Source: Microbacterium sp. SORGH_AS_0969 (GTDB taxonomy: Bacteria; Actinomycetota; Actinomycetes; Actinomycetales; Microbacteriaceae). From it: a stretch of 64,000 nt of DNA. Made by a program: the position numbers and the translations under genes. A model generated the notes under the pieces. The model was not told the DNA's origin, searched no databases, and was given only the letters and a program-made list of their open reading frames with translations. The DNA lies in the NCBI RefSeq assembly GCF_030818255.1, contig NZ_JAUTAG010000001.1, positions 1,984,001 through 2,048,000 on the forward strand, written 5' to 3'. Shown here in pieces: positions 1 through 8,382 of this stretch (the first letter of the stretch is position 1; every line of letters begins with the position of its first letter).

Positions 1-661
1 CGACCACGAGCGCGGGATCGGGCGTATGACCCGCGGCCGCGAAGGCGTCGCGCACCCCCTCCCAGCGCTCGGCCATCGTGTAGATCCCGAGCGAGTCCTG
101 CAGCACGGCGATGCGCCGATGCCCCTCGGCGAGCAGCTCCGCGACGGCGGACCGGGCTCCGCCGCGGTTGTCGAGCAGGATCGCGTCCGCGGGGATGCCG
201 CTACCTGGGCGGTCGAGGAAGACCACCGGGGTGCCCAACTCGACCTCCCGCGCGAGGTAGGAGTGGTCGGCGGCGGTGGGCACCACGATCAGCCCGCCGA
301 CCTGGCGCTGGCACATGTCGAGGGCGAGGGCGCGTTCGATGTCGGCGTCTTCTTCGCTGGATGCCATGACCACGTGCATGCGCTGGCGTGCCGCGATCGA
401 CGACACGGCGGCGGCGACCGCCATGTAGAAGGTGTTCGACAGGTCGGCGGCGATGAAGCCGATCGTGTCGCGGCTGCCCGACCGCAGGTTCGCGGCCAGG
501 GCGTTGCGGTGGTAGCCGAGGCGGGTGACGGCGGCGTTCACGCGCTCGGTCAGCGCGGGGTCGACGTGGGGCTCGCCGTTGACCACGCGCGAGACCGTCT
601 TCAGGCTCACGCCGGCCTCGGCGGCGACGTCGATCATCGTGGGGCGGCCGGATTTGCGCAT
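1..661 (-). CDS. LacI-family transcriptional regulator, C-terminus cut by window edge
   Basis: The first 220 residues of a LacI/GalR repressor are present. The N-terminus is a typical lacI helix-turn-helix (TMIDVAAEAGVSLKTVSRVVNG, residues about 8-29), followed by the hinge region (NALAANLRSG) and the start of a sugar-binding domain; the effector domain's end lies outside the window. The ATG at 661 is preceded by GAGGAG at good spacing. It is the last gene of a leftward set behind the Gfo/Idh dehydrogenase, separated from it by a strong terminator, so it may have its own promoter. It is the best candidate to bind the GACAACGTTGTC sites found at 2852, 3906 and 3971; that assignment is inference from position. 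Confidence 0.93.
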   Translation of the reverse strand, partial: MRKSGRPTMIDVAAEAGVSLKTVSRVVNGEPHVDPALTERVNAAVTRLGYHRNALAANLRSGSRDTIGFIAADLSNTFYMAVAAAVSSIAARQRMHVVMASSEEDADIERALALDMCQRQVGGLIVVPTAADHSYLAREVELGTPVVFLDRPGSGIPADAILLDNRGGARSAVAELLAEGHRRIAVLQDSLGIYTMAERWEGVRDAFAAAGHTPDPALVV

Positions 662-749
662 GCGTCTCCTCGGGGTGCCGTCGGGCGGCGTCCTCCGAGC
701 TTAGGGAGCCGCGGGGCGGCATCCGGCGCTCGCCGCTCCGGGCGCGGAA

Positions 750-783
750 CCCGGGCGCGCCGCGAGCAGGCGGCGCGCCCGGG
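750..783 (-). terminator. Intrinsic terminator after the Gfo/Idh gene
   Basis: A perfect 14-bp GC stem (750-763 with 770-783) with a 6-nt loop lies just past the stop codon of the leftward dehydrogenase gene. There is no U-tract, as is common in high-GC actinobacteria. Confidence 0.75.
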
Positions 784-791
784 CGGGTGGA

Positions 792-1946
792 TCAGTGCTC
801 GGGCGCGACGAACGTCCCGGTCTCGTGCGAGGCGATGGCCGCGGCGAACAAGCGGTGGGTGAGCGCCGCCTCCTCGGGGCGGACGCAGCCGAAGCCGTCG
901 CCCAGCTCACCCACGTACTCGGCGAGGAAGGCCGCCCACATCTGCAGGATGGCATCCGAGAATCCGGACTCGAAGTTCGGACCCGTCACCGTCGGCCACA
1001 CCGACTGGCTGCCCGCGTCGACCTTCTGCCAGCTCTGCTCGCGGCCGACGCCCGGCACGTCGATGAAGGCGAACACCTCGACCTGCTTGGGGTTCTTCGT
1101 GCTGAAGCGCACGCCGCCGTCCATGCCGATGGCCTCGAACTCCCACGTGTTCTTCTGCCCCGGCGCGATGCGCTTGGTCTCGGTCGTGAGGGGGAACGGG
1201 GCGCCGTCGTGCCGGGCCCACGAGTGGATCACGGCGTTGTCCCACGTGTCGCACGGCTGCGGCGTGCCGTCGGGGCCCGGGCGCTCGGTGACGATGTCCT
1301 GCAGGATGCCGACGACCTTCTCGGGCGTCCAGCCCAGGCGCAGCGGCACGTGCCAGGTGTGCATGCCGAGGTCGTTGAGCACCCCGGCCTCACCGCAGAA
1401 CTGCTTCTGCCGCTTCCAGTTCAGCGGCTTGTTCACGTCGATGTCGCTGGCGTGAAGGAAGGTGCACTTCGCCTCGACGATGCGGCCGAGGGCACCCGAA
1501 CGCACGTAGTCGACGGCCCACTGCGCGCCGGGGAAGAACGGCATCTCGCTCGAGACGCGGACGAACGACTCGGGCGTCTCGTCGATGGCGGCGACGACCG
1601 CGTCGGCGGCGGCGCGGTCGATGCCGAAGGGCTTCTCGGCGAGCAGGGCCTTGCCGGCGCGGACGGTGTCGACGTAGAGCCGCTCGTGCAGATCGTGGCG
1701 CACGGCGATGTAGACGACGTCGACGCGCGGGTCGGCGAGGAGCTCGTGATGGTCGGTCGTGGTCAGCTGCACCGTGTCGATGCGCTCGAAGAACTCGAGA
1801 GCGGCGGGGTTGATGTCGCAGACGGCCACGAGCTCGGGCTCGGCGGGGTGGTCGATCAGCGCGGGCCAGCGGCGCAGGGCCGCGGCGATCTCGCGGCCCA
1901 TGAGGCCGCCGCCGATGATGCCGATTCCGACCTTCTTGCCGGTCAT
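792..1946 (-). CDS. Gfo/Idh/MocA-family oxidoreductase
   Basis: This 384-residue protein is an NAD(P)-dependent sugar or inositol-type dehydrogenase. The N-terminus carries the Rossmann motif GIIGGGLMG (residues about 8-16), and the family's EKP motif (LLAEKPFGID) sits near residue 100. The C-terminal half has the usual GFO_IDH_MocA alpha/beta substrate domain, including a conserved GEAGVLNDLGMHTWH stretch. The ATG overlaps the stop of the upstream aldolase gene by 4 nt, which indicates translational coupling. With the aldolase it should oxidise or epimerise the imported sugar or one of its intermediates. The substrate cannot be told from sequence. Confidence 0.93.
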   Translation of the reverse strand: MTGKKVGIGIIGGGLMGREIAAALRRWPALIDHPAEPELVAVCDINPAALEFFERIDTVQLTTTDHHELLADPRVDVVYIAVRHDLHERLYVDTVRAGKALLAEKPFGIDRAAADAVVAAIDETPESFVRVSSEMPFFPGAQWAVDYVRSGALGRIVEAKCTFLHASDIDVNKPLNWKRQKQFCGEAGVLNDLGMHTWHVPLRLGWTPEKVVGILQDIVTERPGPDGTPQPCDTWDNAVIHSWARHDGAPFPLTTETKRIAPGQKNTWEFEAIGMDGGVRFSTKNPKQVEVFAFIDVPGVGREQSWQKVDAGSQSVWPTVTGPNFESGFSDAILQMWAAFLAEYVGELGDGFGCVRPEEAALTHRLFAAAIASHETGTFVAPEH

Positions 1947-2782
1947 GCGGCACCACCGATCAGGGTCAGGGCCTCGTCGACAGAGGCATCGTCGTGCACG
2001 ACCGCCATGAGCGCCGCGGTGATGCCGGCGGGGTCGTCGTGCTGGATGACGTTGCGGCCGTAGACGATGCCGCGGGCGCCCTGTTCGAGGACGGCCTTCG
2101 TCCGCTCGAGGAGCGTGCGGTCGTCGACGCGTCCGCCGCCGCGCACGAGCACGGGGGTGTCGCCGGCCGCCTGGATGACCTTGTGGTAGTCGGTGATGTC
2201 GTCGGTCGGGTCGGCCTTGATGAGGTCGGCGCCGAGCTCGCGGGCCTGTCGCACGAGGGTGACGATCTTGGCGGTGTCGCCGTCGACGCCGTATCCGCCG
2301 GTGCCGGGTTTGGTCTGCATGACCAGCGGTTCGATCATCAGCGGCATCCCGTACCGCTCCGCGTCGGCGCGCAAGGCCAGGATCGACCGGATGCACTGCT
2401 CGCGGATCTGCGGCTCGCCGGGCAGATCGAGCAGGTTCACGCAGACCGCTACCGCGTCCAAGCGGACGGCGACCTGGATGGCATCCGGAACGAGGACGCT
2501 GTGCAGCGGCGACTCGAGCGGGTCGCCGTAGACGTTGGCGATGTCGGTGCGCAGCACCAGGCCGGGCTTCTGCTTGCCGGGGACGGACTGCAGCAGCGGC
2601 GCCTGGCCGAGAGTGAGCTGCACGGCGTCGGGCCCGGCGTCGACGAGGGTCGCGACGGTCTTGGCCATGTCTTCGATGCCGGTCAGGAACGAGGGCTCGT
2701 GGAACGCGCCGTGGTCGACGGCGACGTCGAGAGCGCGCCCGGAGCGCGCGTTGAAGAGGCGGTTGAGGCGGGGTTTCGACAT
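1943..2782 (-). CDS. Class I DhnA/LsrF-type aldolase
   Basis: A 279-residue TIM-barrel aldolase of the DhnA/DeoC superfamily (COG1830 type). The likely Schiff-base lysine is K189 in GADLIKADPTDD, and the barrel end has VLVRGGGRV, the phosphate-binding loop seen in this family. The start motif ALDVAVDHGAF also matches. Such enzymes cleave ketose phosphates such as fructose 1,6-bisphosphate, or 6-deoxy-sulfo and autoinducer sugars. It is the first gene of the leftward operon and has a clear promoter/operator directly upstream. The locus has a second, class II aldolase at 9607, so two aldol cleavage steps, or two alternative substrates, are handled here. Confidence 0.9.
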   Translation of the reverse strand: MSKPRLNRLFNARSGRALDVAVDHGAFHEPSFLTGIEDMAKTVATLVDAGPDAVQLTLGQAPLLQSVPGKQKPGLVLRTDIANVYGDPLESPLHSVLVPDAIQVAVRLDAVAVCVNLLDLPGEPQIREQCIRSILALRADAERYGMPLMIEPLVMQTKPGTGGYGVDGDTAKIVTLVRQARELGADLIKADPTDDITDYHKVIQAAGDTPVLVRGGGRVDDRTLLERTKAVLEQGARGIVYGRNVIQHDDPAGITAALMAVVHDDASVDEALTLIGGAA

Positions 2783-2836
2783 GGGGTGTGGGTCTCCGAA
2801 GCGTCGTGTCGGGGCGCGGCTCTGCGCTCGACGGTC

Positions 2837-2865
2837 AGTATGCGGTCTCGAGACAACGTTGTCAA
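2837..2865 (-). promoter_or_regulatory. Promoter of the leftward aldolase operon with embedded LacI operator
   Basis: On the minus strand TTGACA (2865-2860), a 17-nt spacer and CATACT (2842-2837) form a good sigma-70-like promoter. The perfect 12-bp palindrome GACAACGTTGTC (2852-2863) overlaps the -35 and spacer, so a bound LacI protein would block RNA polymerase. The same palindrome recurs at 3906 and, with one mismatch, at 3971. Confidence 0.8.
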
Positions 2866-2909
2866 CGACTGCTACCGTGTGACCGCACACGGCGAGGAAG
2901 GCGGAGCTC

Positions 2910-3902
2910 ATGGGCGAGCAGGACGACGAGATGATCTCGACGGGGCGAGAAGGCCAGCGAGGCCGCGGGACGGAGGCGGCCATCGAGGCCTCGATCCGCA
3001 CCGACGGACCGGATGCCGGAACCCGGCGTCTGCGCGTCATCGCGGGCGACCTCGACATCGAGCTCCTTCCCGACCGAGGCCTCGATCTCGGGCAGGTGCG
3101 GCACCGCGGGGTGCCGTTGGCCTGGGTCTCGCCCACGGGGTGGCCCCGCCCGAGCGGCGGGGCGTTCGGGGCGACGTTCGGCGGCGGGCTCGTCACGACG
3201 TGCGGGCTGCTGTCGTTCGGGCCGTCCTCGCGCGATGACGAGGGCGAGCATCCGCAGCACGGGCGGTACACGACGCTCGCCGCGATGGTGACCCGAGCGG
3301 AGGTGCAGGTCGACGCCGTCGTCGTGGAGGCGACGATCGTCGAGGCGACCGTGCTCGGCGCGCACCTCGAGCTGCGCCGAAGCATCCGCGTGCCGCGGGG
3401 CGAGGCGCGCATCGAACTTCGCGACGAGATCGTCAATCGCGGCGCGCGCGCCGTCGAGCCCATGGTGCTGTACCACGTGAACCTCGGGCGGCCGCTGATC
3501 CAGGAGGGGACGCTGCTGCGCTCCCCGGCGGAGCGCGTCGTGCCGCGCGACGCCGACGCCGAGGCCGGCCTGGCGACCTGGGCGCGGTTCCCCGCGCCCG
3601 CCGACACGTATCCCGAGCAGGTGTTCGCGCACGAGCTTCCGGTCGGAACCCGGGTGAGTGCCGAGGTGCACGCGCCGTCGGGGCTCGGCATCCGGGTCTC
3701 GTTCGACACCGCGGCGCTGCCGGGGTTGTTCCAGTGGCGCGTCGCGCAGCGCGACGGTGTCGTGCTCGGCGTCGAGCCGGCGACGGCGGCGACCATCCTC
3801 GGGCGTCAGGATGCGCGTGAGCGTGGGCTGCTGCGCCCGCTGCCGGAGGGGCAGTCGTGGAAGCTGGGGCTGGACATCGGTGTCATGAGTACCGAATTGT
3901 GA
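2910..3902 (+). CDS. DUF4432 aldose-epimerase-like protein
   Basis: A 330-residue beta-rich protein of the galactose mutarotase-like DUF4432 group. Visible features are LLPDRGLDLGQVRHRGVPLAW, which matches the family's start (DRGLDI), then FGGGLVTTCGL, and later VLYHVNLGRPLI and LGVEPATA. Members bind sugars in a beta-sandwich and are presumed to act as mutarotases or epimerases; few have been tested. It is divergent from the aldolase operon and lies between operator sites, so it probably belongs to the same regulon. A GGCGGAG element precedes the ATG. Confidence 0.85.
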   Translation: MGEQDDEMISTGREGQRGRGTEAAIEASIRTDGPDAGTRRLRVIAGDLDIELLPDRGLDLGQVRHRGVPLAWVSPTGWPRPSGGAFGATFGGGLVTTCGLLSFGPSSRDDEGEHPQHGRYTTLAAMVTRAEVQVDAVVVEATIVEATVLGAHLELRRSIRVPRGEARIELRDEIVNRGARAVEPMVLYHVNLGRPLIQEGTLLRSPAERVVPRDADAEAGLATWARFPAPADTYPEQVFAHELPVGTRVSAEVHAPSGLGIRVSFDTAALPGLFQWRVAQRDGVVLGVEPATAATILGRQDARERGLLRPLPEGQSWKLGLDIGVMSTEL

Positions 3903-3904
3903 CT

Positions 3905-3932
3905 TGACAACGTTGTCCCGGACGCCCATGCT
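3905..3932 (+). promoter_or_regulatory. Promoter of the rightward sugar operon with embedded LacI operator
   Basis: TTGACA (3905-3910), 16 nt, then CATGCT (3927-3932) has the same layout as the leftward promoter. The palindrome GACAACGTTGTC (3906-3917) overlaps the -35 box. Confidence 0.72.
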
Positions 3933-3970
3933 CAATCCCGCGAGGTCGCGAGAAGACCTCCTTCGAGCAA

Positions 3971-3982
3971 GACAACGATGTC
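3971..3982. promoter_or_regulatory. Second operator copy, downstream of the promoter
   Basis: GACAACGATGTC differs from the palindrome at 3906 by one base. It lies 65 bp further on, past the likely transcription start, a usual place for an auxiliary LacI operator. Confidence 0.65.
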
Positions 3983-3991
3983 TGGACAGCC

Positions 3992-4054
3992 ATGACGCAC
4001 TACGAACGAGCGACCGCCGCGGCCGCCCCTGAGCCGATCGGGGCCGCCCGATGA
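3992..4054 (+). CDS. Possible 20-residue leader peptide overlapping the ManA-like gene
   Basis: An ATG directly after the second operator opens a 20-codon frame (MTHYERATAAAAPEPIGAAR). Its TGA overlaps the ATG of the next gene as ATGA, the same coupling used through the rest of this operon. No ribosome binding site is visible. It could be a translated leader or chance. Confidence 0.3.
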   Translation: MTHYERATAAAAPEPIGAAR

Positions 4055-5088
4055 AGCCCGTCCTGCTGCCCCCCAACCCCGTGCAGCACTTCTACCTCGG
4101 CGGCGACCGCATCGCGGCGCTGCGCGGGATCGTGCCCGAGACCGACCGTCAGCCCGAGGAGTGGCTCGGCTCGACCGTGTCGCGCTTCGGCTGCGACGAG
4201 ATCGGTCTCGCCGTGACCGACGACGGTGACTTCTTGCGCGACCTCGTGGCCGGCGATCGCGCCGCGTGGGTGGGGGCTCGTGCGGGACGGGATGCCGCGG
4301 ACCTGGGCATCCTGGTCAAGCTCCTCGACGCGCGTCAGCGCCTCCCCGTGCACGTGCACCCCGACCGCGGATTCGCGAGCGCCCACCTCGACTGCCCGTA
4401 CGGCAAGACCGAGGCCTGGTACGTGCTCGAGACCCAAGAGGACTGCGCCGTGCACGTCGGCTGGAACCAGGACGTCGACCGCGACGAGCTCGACCGCCGC
4501 CGCGATGCGCAGGACAGCGAGTGGATGCTGTCGCGCATGAACCGCGTGGTCGTCCGCCCCGGCATGGGCGTGCTCGTGCCCGCGGGCACCGTGCACGCGA
4601 TCGACGGCGGGATCTTCGTCGCCGAGGTGCAGGAGCCGACCGACTTCTCGATCCTGCTCGAGTGGTCGATCACGACGTCGACGCGCGACGAGTCGCATCT
4701 CGATCTCGGCTTCGACGCCGTGATGCCGTCGGTGTCGACCGCGAAGATGGATGCCGAGGCCCTCGACGCCCTGATCAGCACCGTCGGTGAGACCCCGGCG
4801 GGGACGGACTTCCGCTCGCTGCTGCCCGCGGTGGCCGACCCGTACTTCCGCCTGTTCGACGCCGCGGGAGACACCGCTGCGCGCGAGGCCGGCTTCGCTG
4901 TGGTGCTGGTGCGCGAGGGCTCCGGTGCGCTGGTGTCCGACTCGGGGTCGATCGATGTCGAGCGCGGCCAGGTCTACGCCGTGCCCCACGCGTTCGGCGC
5001 CTGGCGTCTGACCGGTGCCGCCGAGATCCTCGTCGCCGCCCCCGGTGCCGGGTGGCCCGGCACGCTCCGCGGGGGTGACGTGCGATGA
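4051..5088 (+). CDS. Class I mannose-6-phosphate isomerase-like protein
   Basis: A 345-residue cupin-type isomerase related to ManA. The zinc ligands of the family are visible as H101 and H103 (PVHVHPD), E121 (KTEAWYVL) and a histidine in PAGTVHAI near residue 184, followed by EVQEPTDFSI. It interconverts an aldose phosphate (or free sugar) with its ketose. It starts a tightly coupled rightward operon and overlaps the FGGY kinase gene by 4 nt. Housekeeping manA genes normally stand elsewhere, so this copy probably acts on the sugar of this locus; the exact substrate is unknown. Confidence 0.88.
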   Translation: MKPVLLPPNPVQHFYLGGDRIAALRGIVPETDRQPEEWLGSTVSRFGCDEIGLAVTDDGDFLRDLVAGDRAAWVGARAGRDAADLGILVKLLDARQRLPVHVHPDRGFASAHLDCPYGKTEAWYVLETQEDCAVHVGWNQDVDRDELDRRRDAQDSEWMLSRMNRVVVRPGMGVLVPAGTVHAIDGGIFVAEVQEPTDFSILLEWSITTSTRDESHLDLGFDAVMPSVSTAKMDAEALDALISTVGETPAGTDFRSLLPAVADPYFRLFDAAGDTAAREAGFAVVLVREGSGALVSDSGSIDVERGQVYAVPHAFGAWRLTGAAEILVAAPGAGWPGTLRGGDVR

Positions 5089-6476
5089 GCGACTACGTCG
5101 TCGGAATCGACATGGGCTCCACCAGCACCAAGCTGCTGGTGGCCACCCCCGAGGGGCATCAGGTGCTCGTCGTGAGCCGGCGCTCGCCGTGGACGAACCT
5201 CGACCACGGCCGGGCCGAGATGACCGCCGCGCAGGCGATCTCCGTCGTGCACGAGCTCGCCGCCGAGGCCGACGCCCGCCTCGACGAGGGATACCGCATC
5301 GTCGCGCTCGGCGTCTCGGGCATGGCCGAGGCCGGCGTGCTCCTGGATGCCGAGGGCACGGCGCTCGCGCCGATCATGGCCTGGTTCGACCCGCGGGGGG
5401 CCGCGCAGATCATGGCGACCCCCGACGCCTTCCGCGCGGAGTTCCCGGGCCGAACGGGTCTGCCGGTCGGGCCCCTGGCATCCATCGCCAAGCTGCTCCA
5501 CCTGCGCGACAACGGAATCGCCCTCGTCGGAACGACGTTCCTCAACGTCCCCGAGTACGTCGTGCACGCGCTCGGCGGACCGCGGGTCGCGGAGTACTCG
5601 CTCGTCTCACGCACGGGGCTCATCGATCAGGACGACAGCACCCCCTGGCGGGCGGCGCTCGACGTGCTCGGCGTGGACGCGTCGATCCTCGGGAAGCTCG
5701 TCAGCGCGGGGGAGGCCGTCGGCACGCTGAGCGACCCCGGGATGCCCGCCGGGTTCCGCGGGGCCGCGCTCACCATCGCCGGCCACGACCACCTCGTCTC
5801 GGCCGTCGCGGTCGGCGCGACCCACACGGGCCAGCTCTACGACTCGATGGGCACCGCCGAGGCCCTCGTGCGCGTGCTCGACGACACCCTTCCCTTCGCC
5901 GCGCGCGAGCGGCTCGCCCACGCGGGCATCAACTGTGTGCGGCACGTCATCCCCAGCAAGTACGTGCTCCTGGCGGGCACGAAGTCGGGCCTGCTCATGC
6001 GCCGCGTGCTCCAACTGCTCGGGATCACGGATGCCGTGGGCCGGGCGCGCATCGACGACGAGACCATGGCGCTCCCCGCGCTCGGAACGGTGTCGGACGC
6101 CGGTCTCGCGGTCTCGGGTGCGCGCAACGACGACGGCGTGCTGAAAATCGTCGCGCAGAGCGACGGGCTCAGCCCCGCGGAGCTGTTCGCCGCCGCCCTG
6201 CGCCACGGCAACGACATGCTCGCCGAGTACACGGCGGTGATGGACCGCGAGGTCGAGCCGCCGACCTCGACCGTGCTGACCGGCGGGTGGTCGTCGATGG
6301 CATCCGTCGTCCGCTCCCGCTCGGCGCTCCTGCCCGAGGTCACCGTCTCGACTCACGATGAGGGCACCGCCTACGGGGCGGCGCTGTTTGCCGCTTTCGC
6401 CGTGTCCGCCGCTTCTTTCGAGGACGTCGCTGCGACGTTCCTCTCTTCCGCCCTCCTCACTCCTGAAAGGAGCTGA
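5085..6476 (+). CDS. FGGY-family carbohydrate kinase (copy 1)
   Basis: A 463-residue sugar kinase of the actin-like ATPase fold. The N-terminal phosphate loop is GIDMGSTSTKLLV (residues 6-18). The substrate loop MAWFDPRG, the GHDHLV stretch at the catalytic-aspartate position and the C-terminal LTGGWSSMASV adenosine loop are all present. It closely resembles the second kinase of this window (24870-26240) in motif spelling and order, including ARNDDGVL. It likely phosphorylates the imported ketose or polyol-derived sugar. Two bases separate it from the ABC ATPase gene. Confidence 0.92.
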   Translation: MSDYVVGIDMGSTSTKLLVATPEGHQVLVVSRRSPWTNLDHGRAEMTAAQAISVVHELAAEADARLDEGYRIVALGVSGMAEAGVLLDAEGTALAPIMAWFDPRGAAQIMATPDAFRAEFPGRTGLPVGPLASIAKLLHLRDNGIALVGTTFLNVPEYVVHALGGPRVAEYSLVSRTGLIDQDDSTPWRAALDVLGVDASILGKLVSAGEAVGTLSDPGMPAGFRGAALTIAGHDHLVSAVAVGATHTGQLYDSMGTAEALVRVLDDTLPFAARERLAHAGINCVRHVIPSKYVLLAGTKSGLLMRRVLQLLGITDAVGRARIDDETMALPALGTVSDAGLAVSGARNDDGVLKIVAQSDGLSPAELFAAALRHGNDMLAEYTAVMDREVEPPTSTVLTGGWSSMASVVRSRSALLPEVTVSTHDEGTAYGAALFAAFAVSAASFEDVAATFLSSALLTPERS

Positions 6477-6478
6477 CG

Positions 6479-7258
6479 ATGTCGTCAGTCAGCACGAGCG
6501 TCCCGGTGCTGCAGGCGCGGGGCCTGTCGCGCCAGTTCGGATCCGTCCGCGCCCTCAACAACGTCGATTTCGAGGTCTACCCGGGCGAGGTGACCGCGTT
6601 GATCGGCGACAACGGCGCCGGAAAGTCCACTCTCGTGAAGGCGCTGTCCGGGAACCTCGCGGTCGACGAGGGCGAGATCCTCTTCGACGGCAAGCCGATC
6701 GACATGACCAATCCGCAGGTCGCGTCCTCGCTCGGCATCGAGACCGTCTACCAGGACCTGGCGCTGGCCCCGCACCTCGACCCGGTGCAGAACATGTACC
6801 TCGGTCGCGAGATCCGCCGCCCCGGGCTGGCCGGTGCTCTCGGCTTCATGAAGACCAAGGACATGGCCAAGGCCTCACGCGCCGCGTTCGACGAGCTCGG
6901 CGCCACGGTCCGCAGCCTCACCTCCCCCGTCGGCGAGATGTCCGGCGGTCAGCGGCAGGCGATCGCGATCGCCCGCGCCGTGCACTGGGCCTCTCGCGTC
7001 GTGTTCCTCGACGAGCCCACCGCAGCCCTCGGGGTGCGCCAGACCAAGAACGTCCTCGAGACCATCCGCCGGGTACGTGACAAGGGCATCGCCGTGGTCT
7101 TCATCTCGCACTCGATGCCGCACGTCATCGACGTCTCCGACCGCATCCAGGTCCTGCGCCTGGGCACCCGCGTCGCGAACATCAACGCGAAAGACACCTC
7201 CATGGAAGAACTCGTCGGGCTCATGACCGGCGCCGTCACGAAGGACGACCAGAAGTGA
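6479..7258 (+). CDS. Sugar ABC transporter ATP-binding protein (copy 1)
   Basis: A single-domain, 259-residue ATPase of the ribose/fructose importer class, like FrcA rather than the double-domain RbsA. Walker A is GDNGAGKST, the signature is MSGGQRQ, Walker B is RVVFLDEPTAAL and the H-loop is FISHSM. It differs from the copy at 32582-33358 only in the N-terminal few residues and about two internal positions (T/S after IDM and N/D in VANI). GAAAGGAGC precedes the ATG. It drives uptake with the permease and lipoprotein that follow. Confidence 0.95.
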   Translation: MSSVSTSVPVLQARGLSRQFGSVRALNNVDFEVYPGEVTALIGDNGAGKSTLVKALSGNLAVDEGEILFDGKPIDMTNPQVASSLGIETVYQDLALAPHLDPVQNMYLGREIRRPGLAGALGFMKTKDMAKASRAAFDELGATVRSLTSPVGEMSGGQRQAIAIARAVHWASRVVFLDEPTAALGVRQTKNVLETIRRVRDKGIAVVFISHSMPHVIDVSDRIQVLRLGTRVANINAKDTSMEELVGLMTGAVTKDDQK

Positions 7259-8338
7259 GCACCACGACTCCCCCCACCGAGACCGTCGCGATCGGCACGT
7301 TCGAGGACACCAAACCCAACTTCTTCAGGGGACTGTTGAAGGCGCAGGCCTTCCAGATCCTGCTCATCCTCATCGTCATCGTGCTGATCTTCAGCGCGCT
7401 CGCTCCGGACTCGTTCGCGCAGTGGTCGAACTTCCGCTTGATCATCCAGAACGCCTCGATCCTCGCGGTGCTCGGCGTCGGCATGACGTACATCATCATC
7501 ACCTCGGGCATCGACCTCTCGATCGGCTCGGTCCTGGTGTTCTCGGGCGTCGTCTCGGCCCTGACGATGAGGGCGCTCGGCGGCGAGGGCTGGGGCGTGG
7601 CCACCATCGGCATCCTCGTGTCGATCCTCAGCGGCGTGTGCTGGGGGCTGCTGAACGGCTTCCTCATCGCGAAGGCGAAGATCCCGCCGCTCATCGTCAC
7701 CCTCGGCTCGCTCGGTATGGCGCTCGGTCTCGCGCAGATCCTCACCGGCGGCGTCGACATCCGCGATGTGCCGACCGTGCTGACGGTGTCGATCGGCTAC
7801 GGAAACGTCTTCGGGTCGCTGCCGATCATCAGCGTCATCGCCCTCGTGGTGGTCGTGATCGGCGCGGTGGTGCTCCACTTCACCCGTTTCGGGCTGTACA
7901 CCTACGCCGTCGGCTCGAGCGAGCTCGCCGCGCGCCGCGTGGGCGTGAAGGTCGACCGCCACCTCATCTCGGTCTACACCCTCTCGGGGGCGCTCGCGGG
8001 GACTCGCCGGCATCCTGGCCCTGTCGCAATTCTCGACGACCGCGATCGCGGGGCAGTCGCAGACCAACCTGAACGTCATCGCGGCCGTCGTGATCGGCGG
8101 GACCTCGCTCTTCGGCGGGGTCGGCACGATCTTCGGCACCGTGGTGGGCCTGTTCATCCCCGCCGTTCTGCAGAACGGCTTCGTCATCACCGGCGTGCAG
8201 CCGTTCTGGCAGCAGGTCGCCGTCGGCGCGGTGCTGATCACCGCCGTGTACGTCGACCAAGTCCGTCGTACCGCCGCGACCCGCGGCAACACCCAAAGCC
8301 TCTGGCGCAAGTTCGTCAGCGGAGGACGCCGCGGCTGA
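7255..8338 (+). pseudogene. Sugar ABC permease (copy 1), disrupted by a +1 frameshift
   Basis: Membrane permease of the ribose/fructose importer family, in two frames. Residues 1-249 (7255-8001) match the intact paralogue at 31500-32585 up to SGALAG. An extra A at 8002 then shifts the frame, and the rest of the protein (LAGILALSQF to SGGRRG, stop at 8336-8338) continues in another frame. In the shifted frame no stop occurs, so it runs straight into the downstream lipoprotein gene. The remainder looks fully conserved, so this is a recent lesion, a sequencing error, or a site of recoding. The intact paralogue could supply the permease. The ATG overlaps the ATPase stop by 4 nt. Confidence 0.85.
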
Positions 8339-8382
8339 GTCCCGGCATCCGGAATCACATCAAGAGAGAACGGTCAATCACA

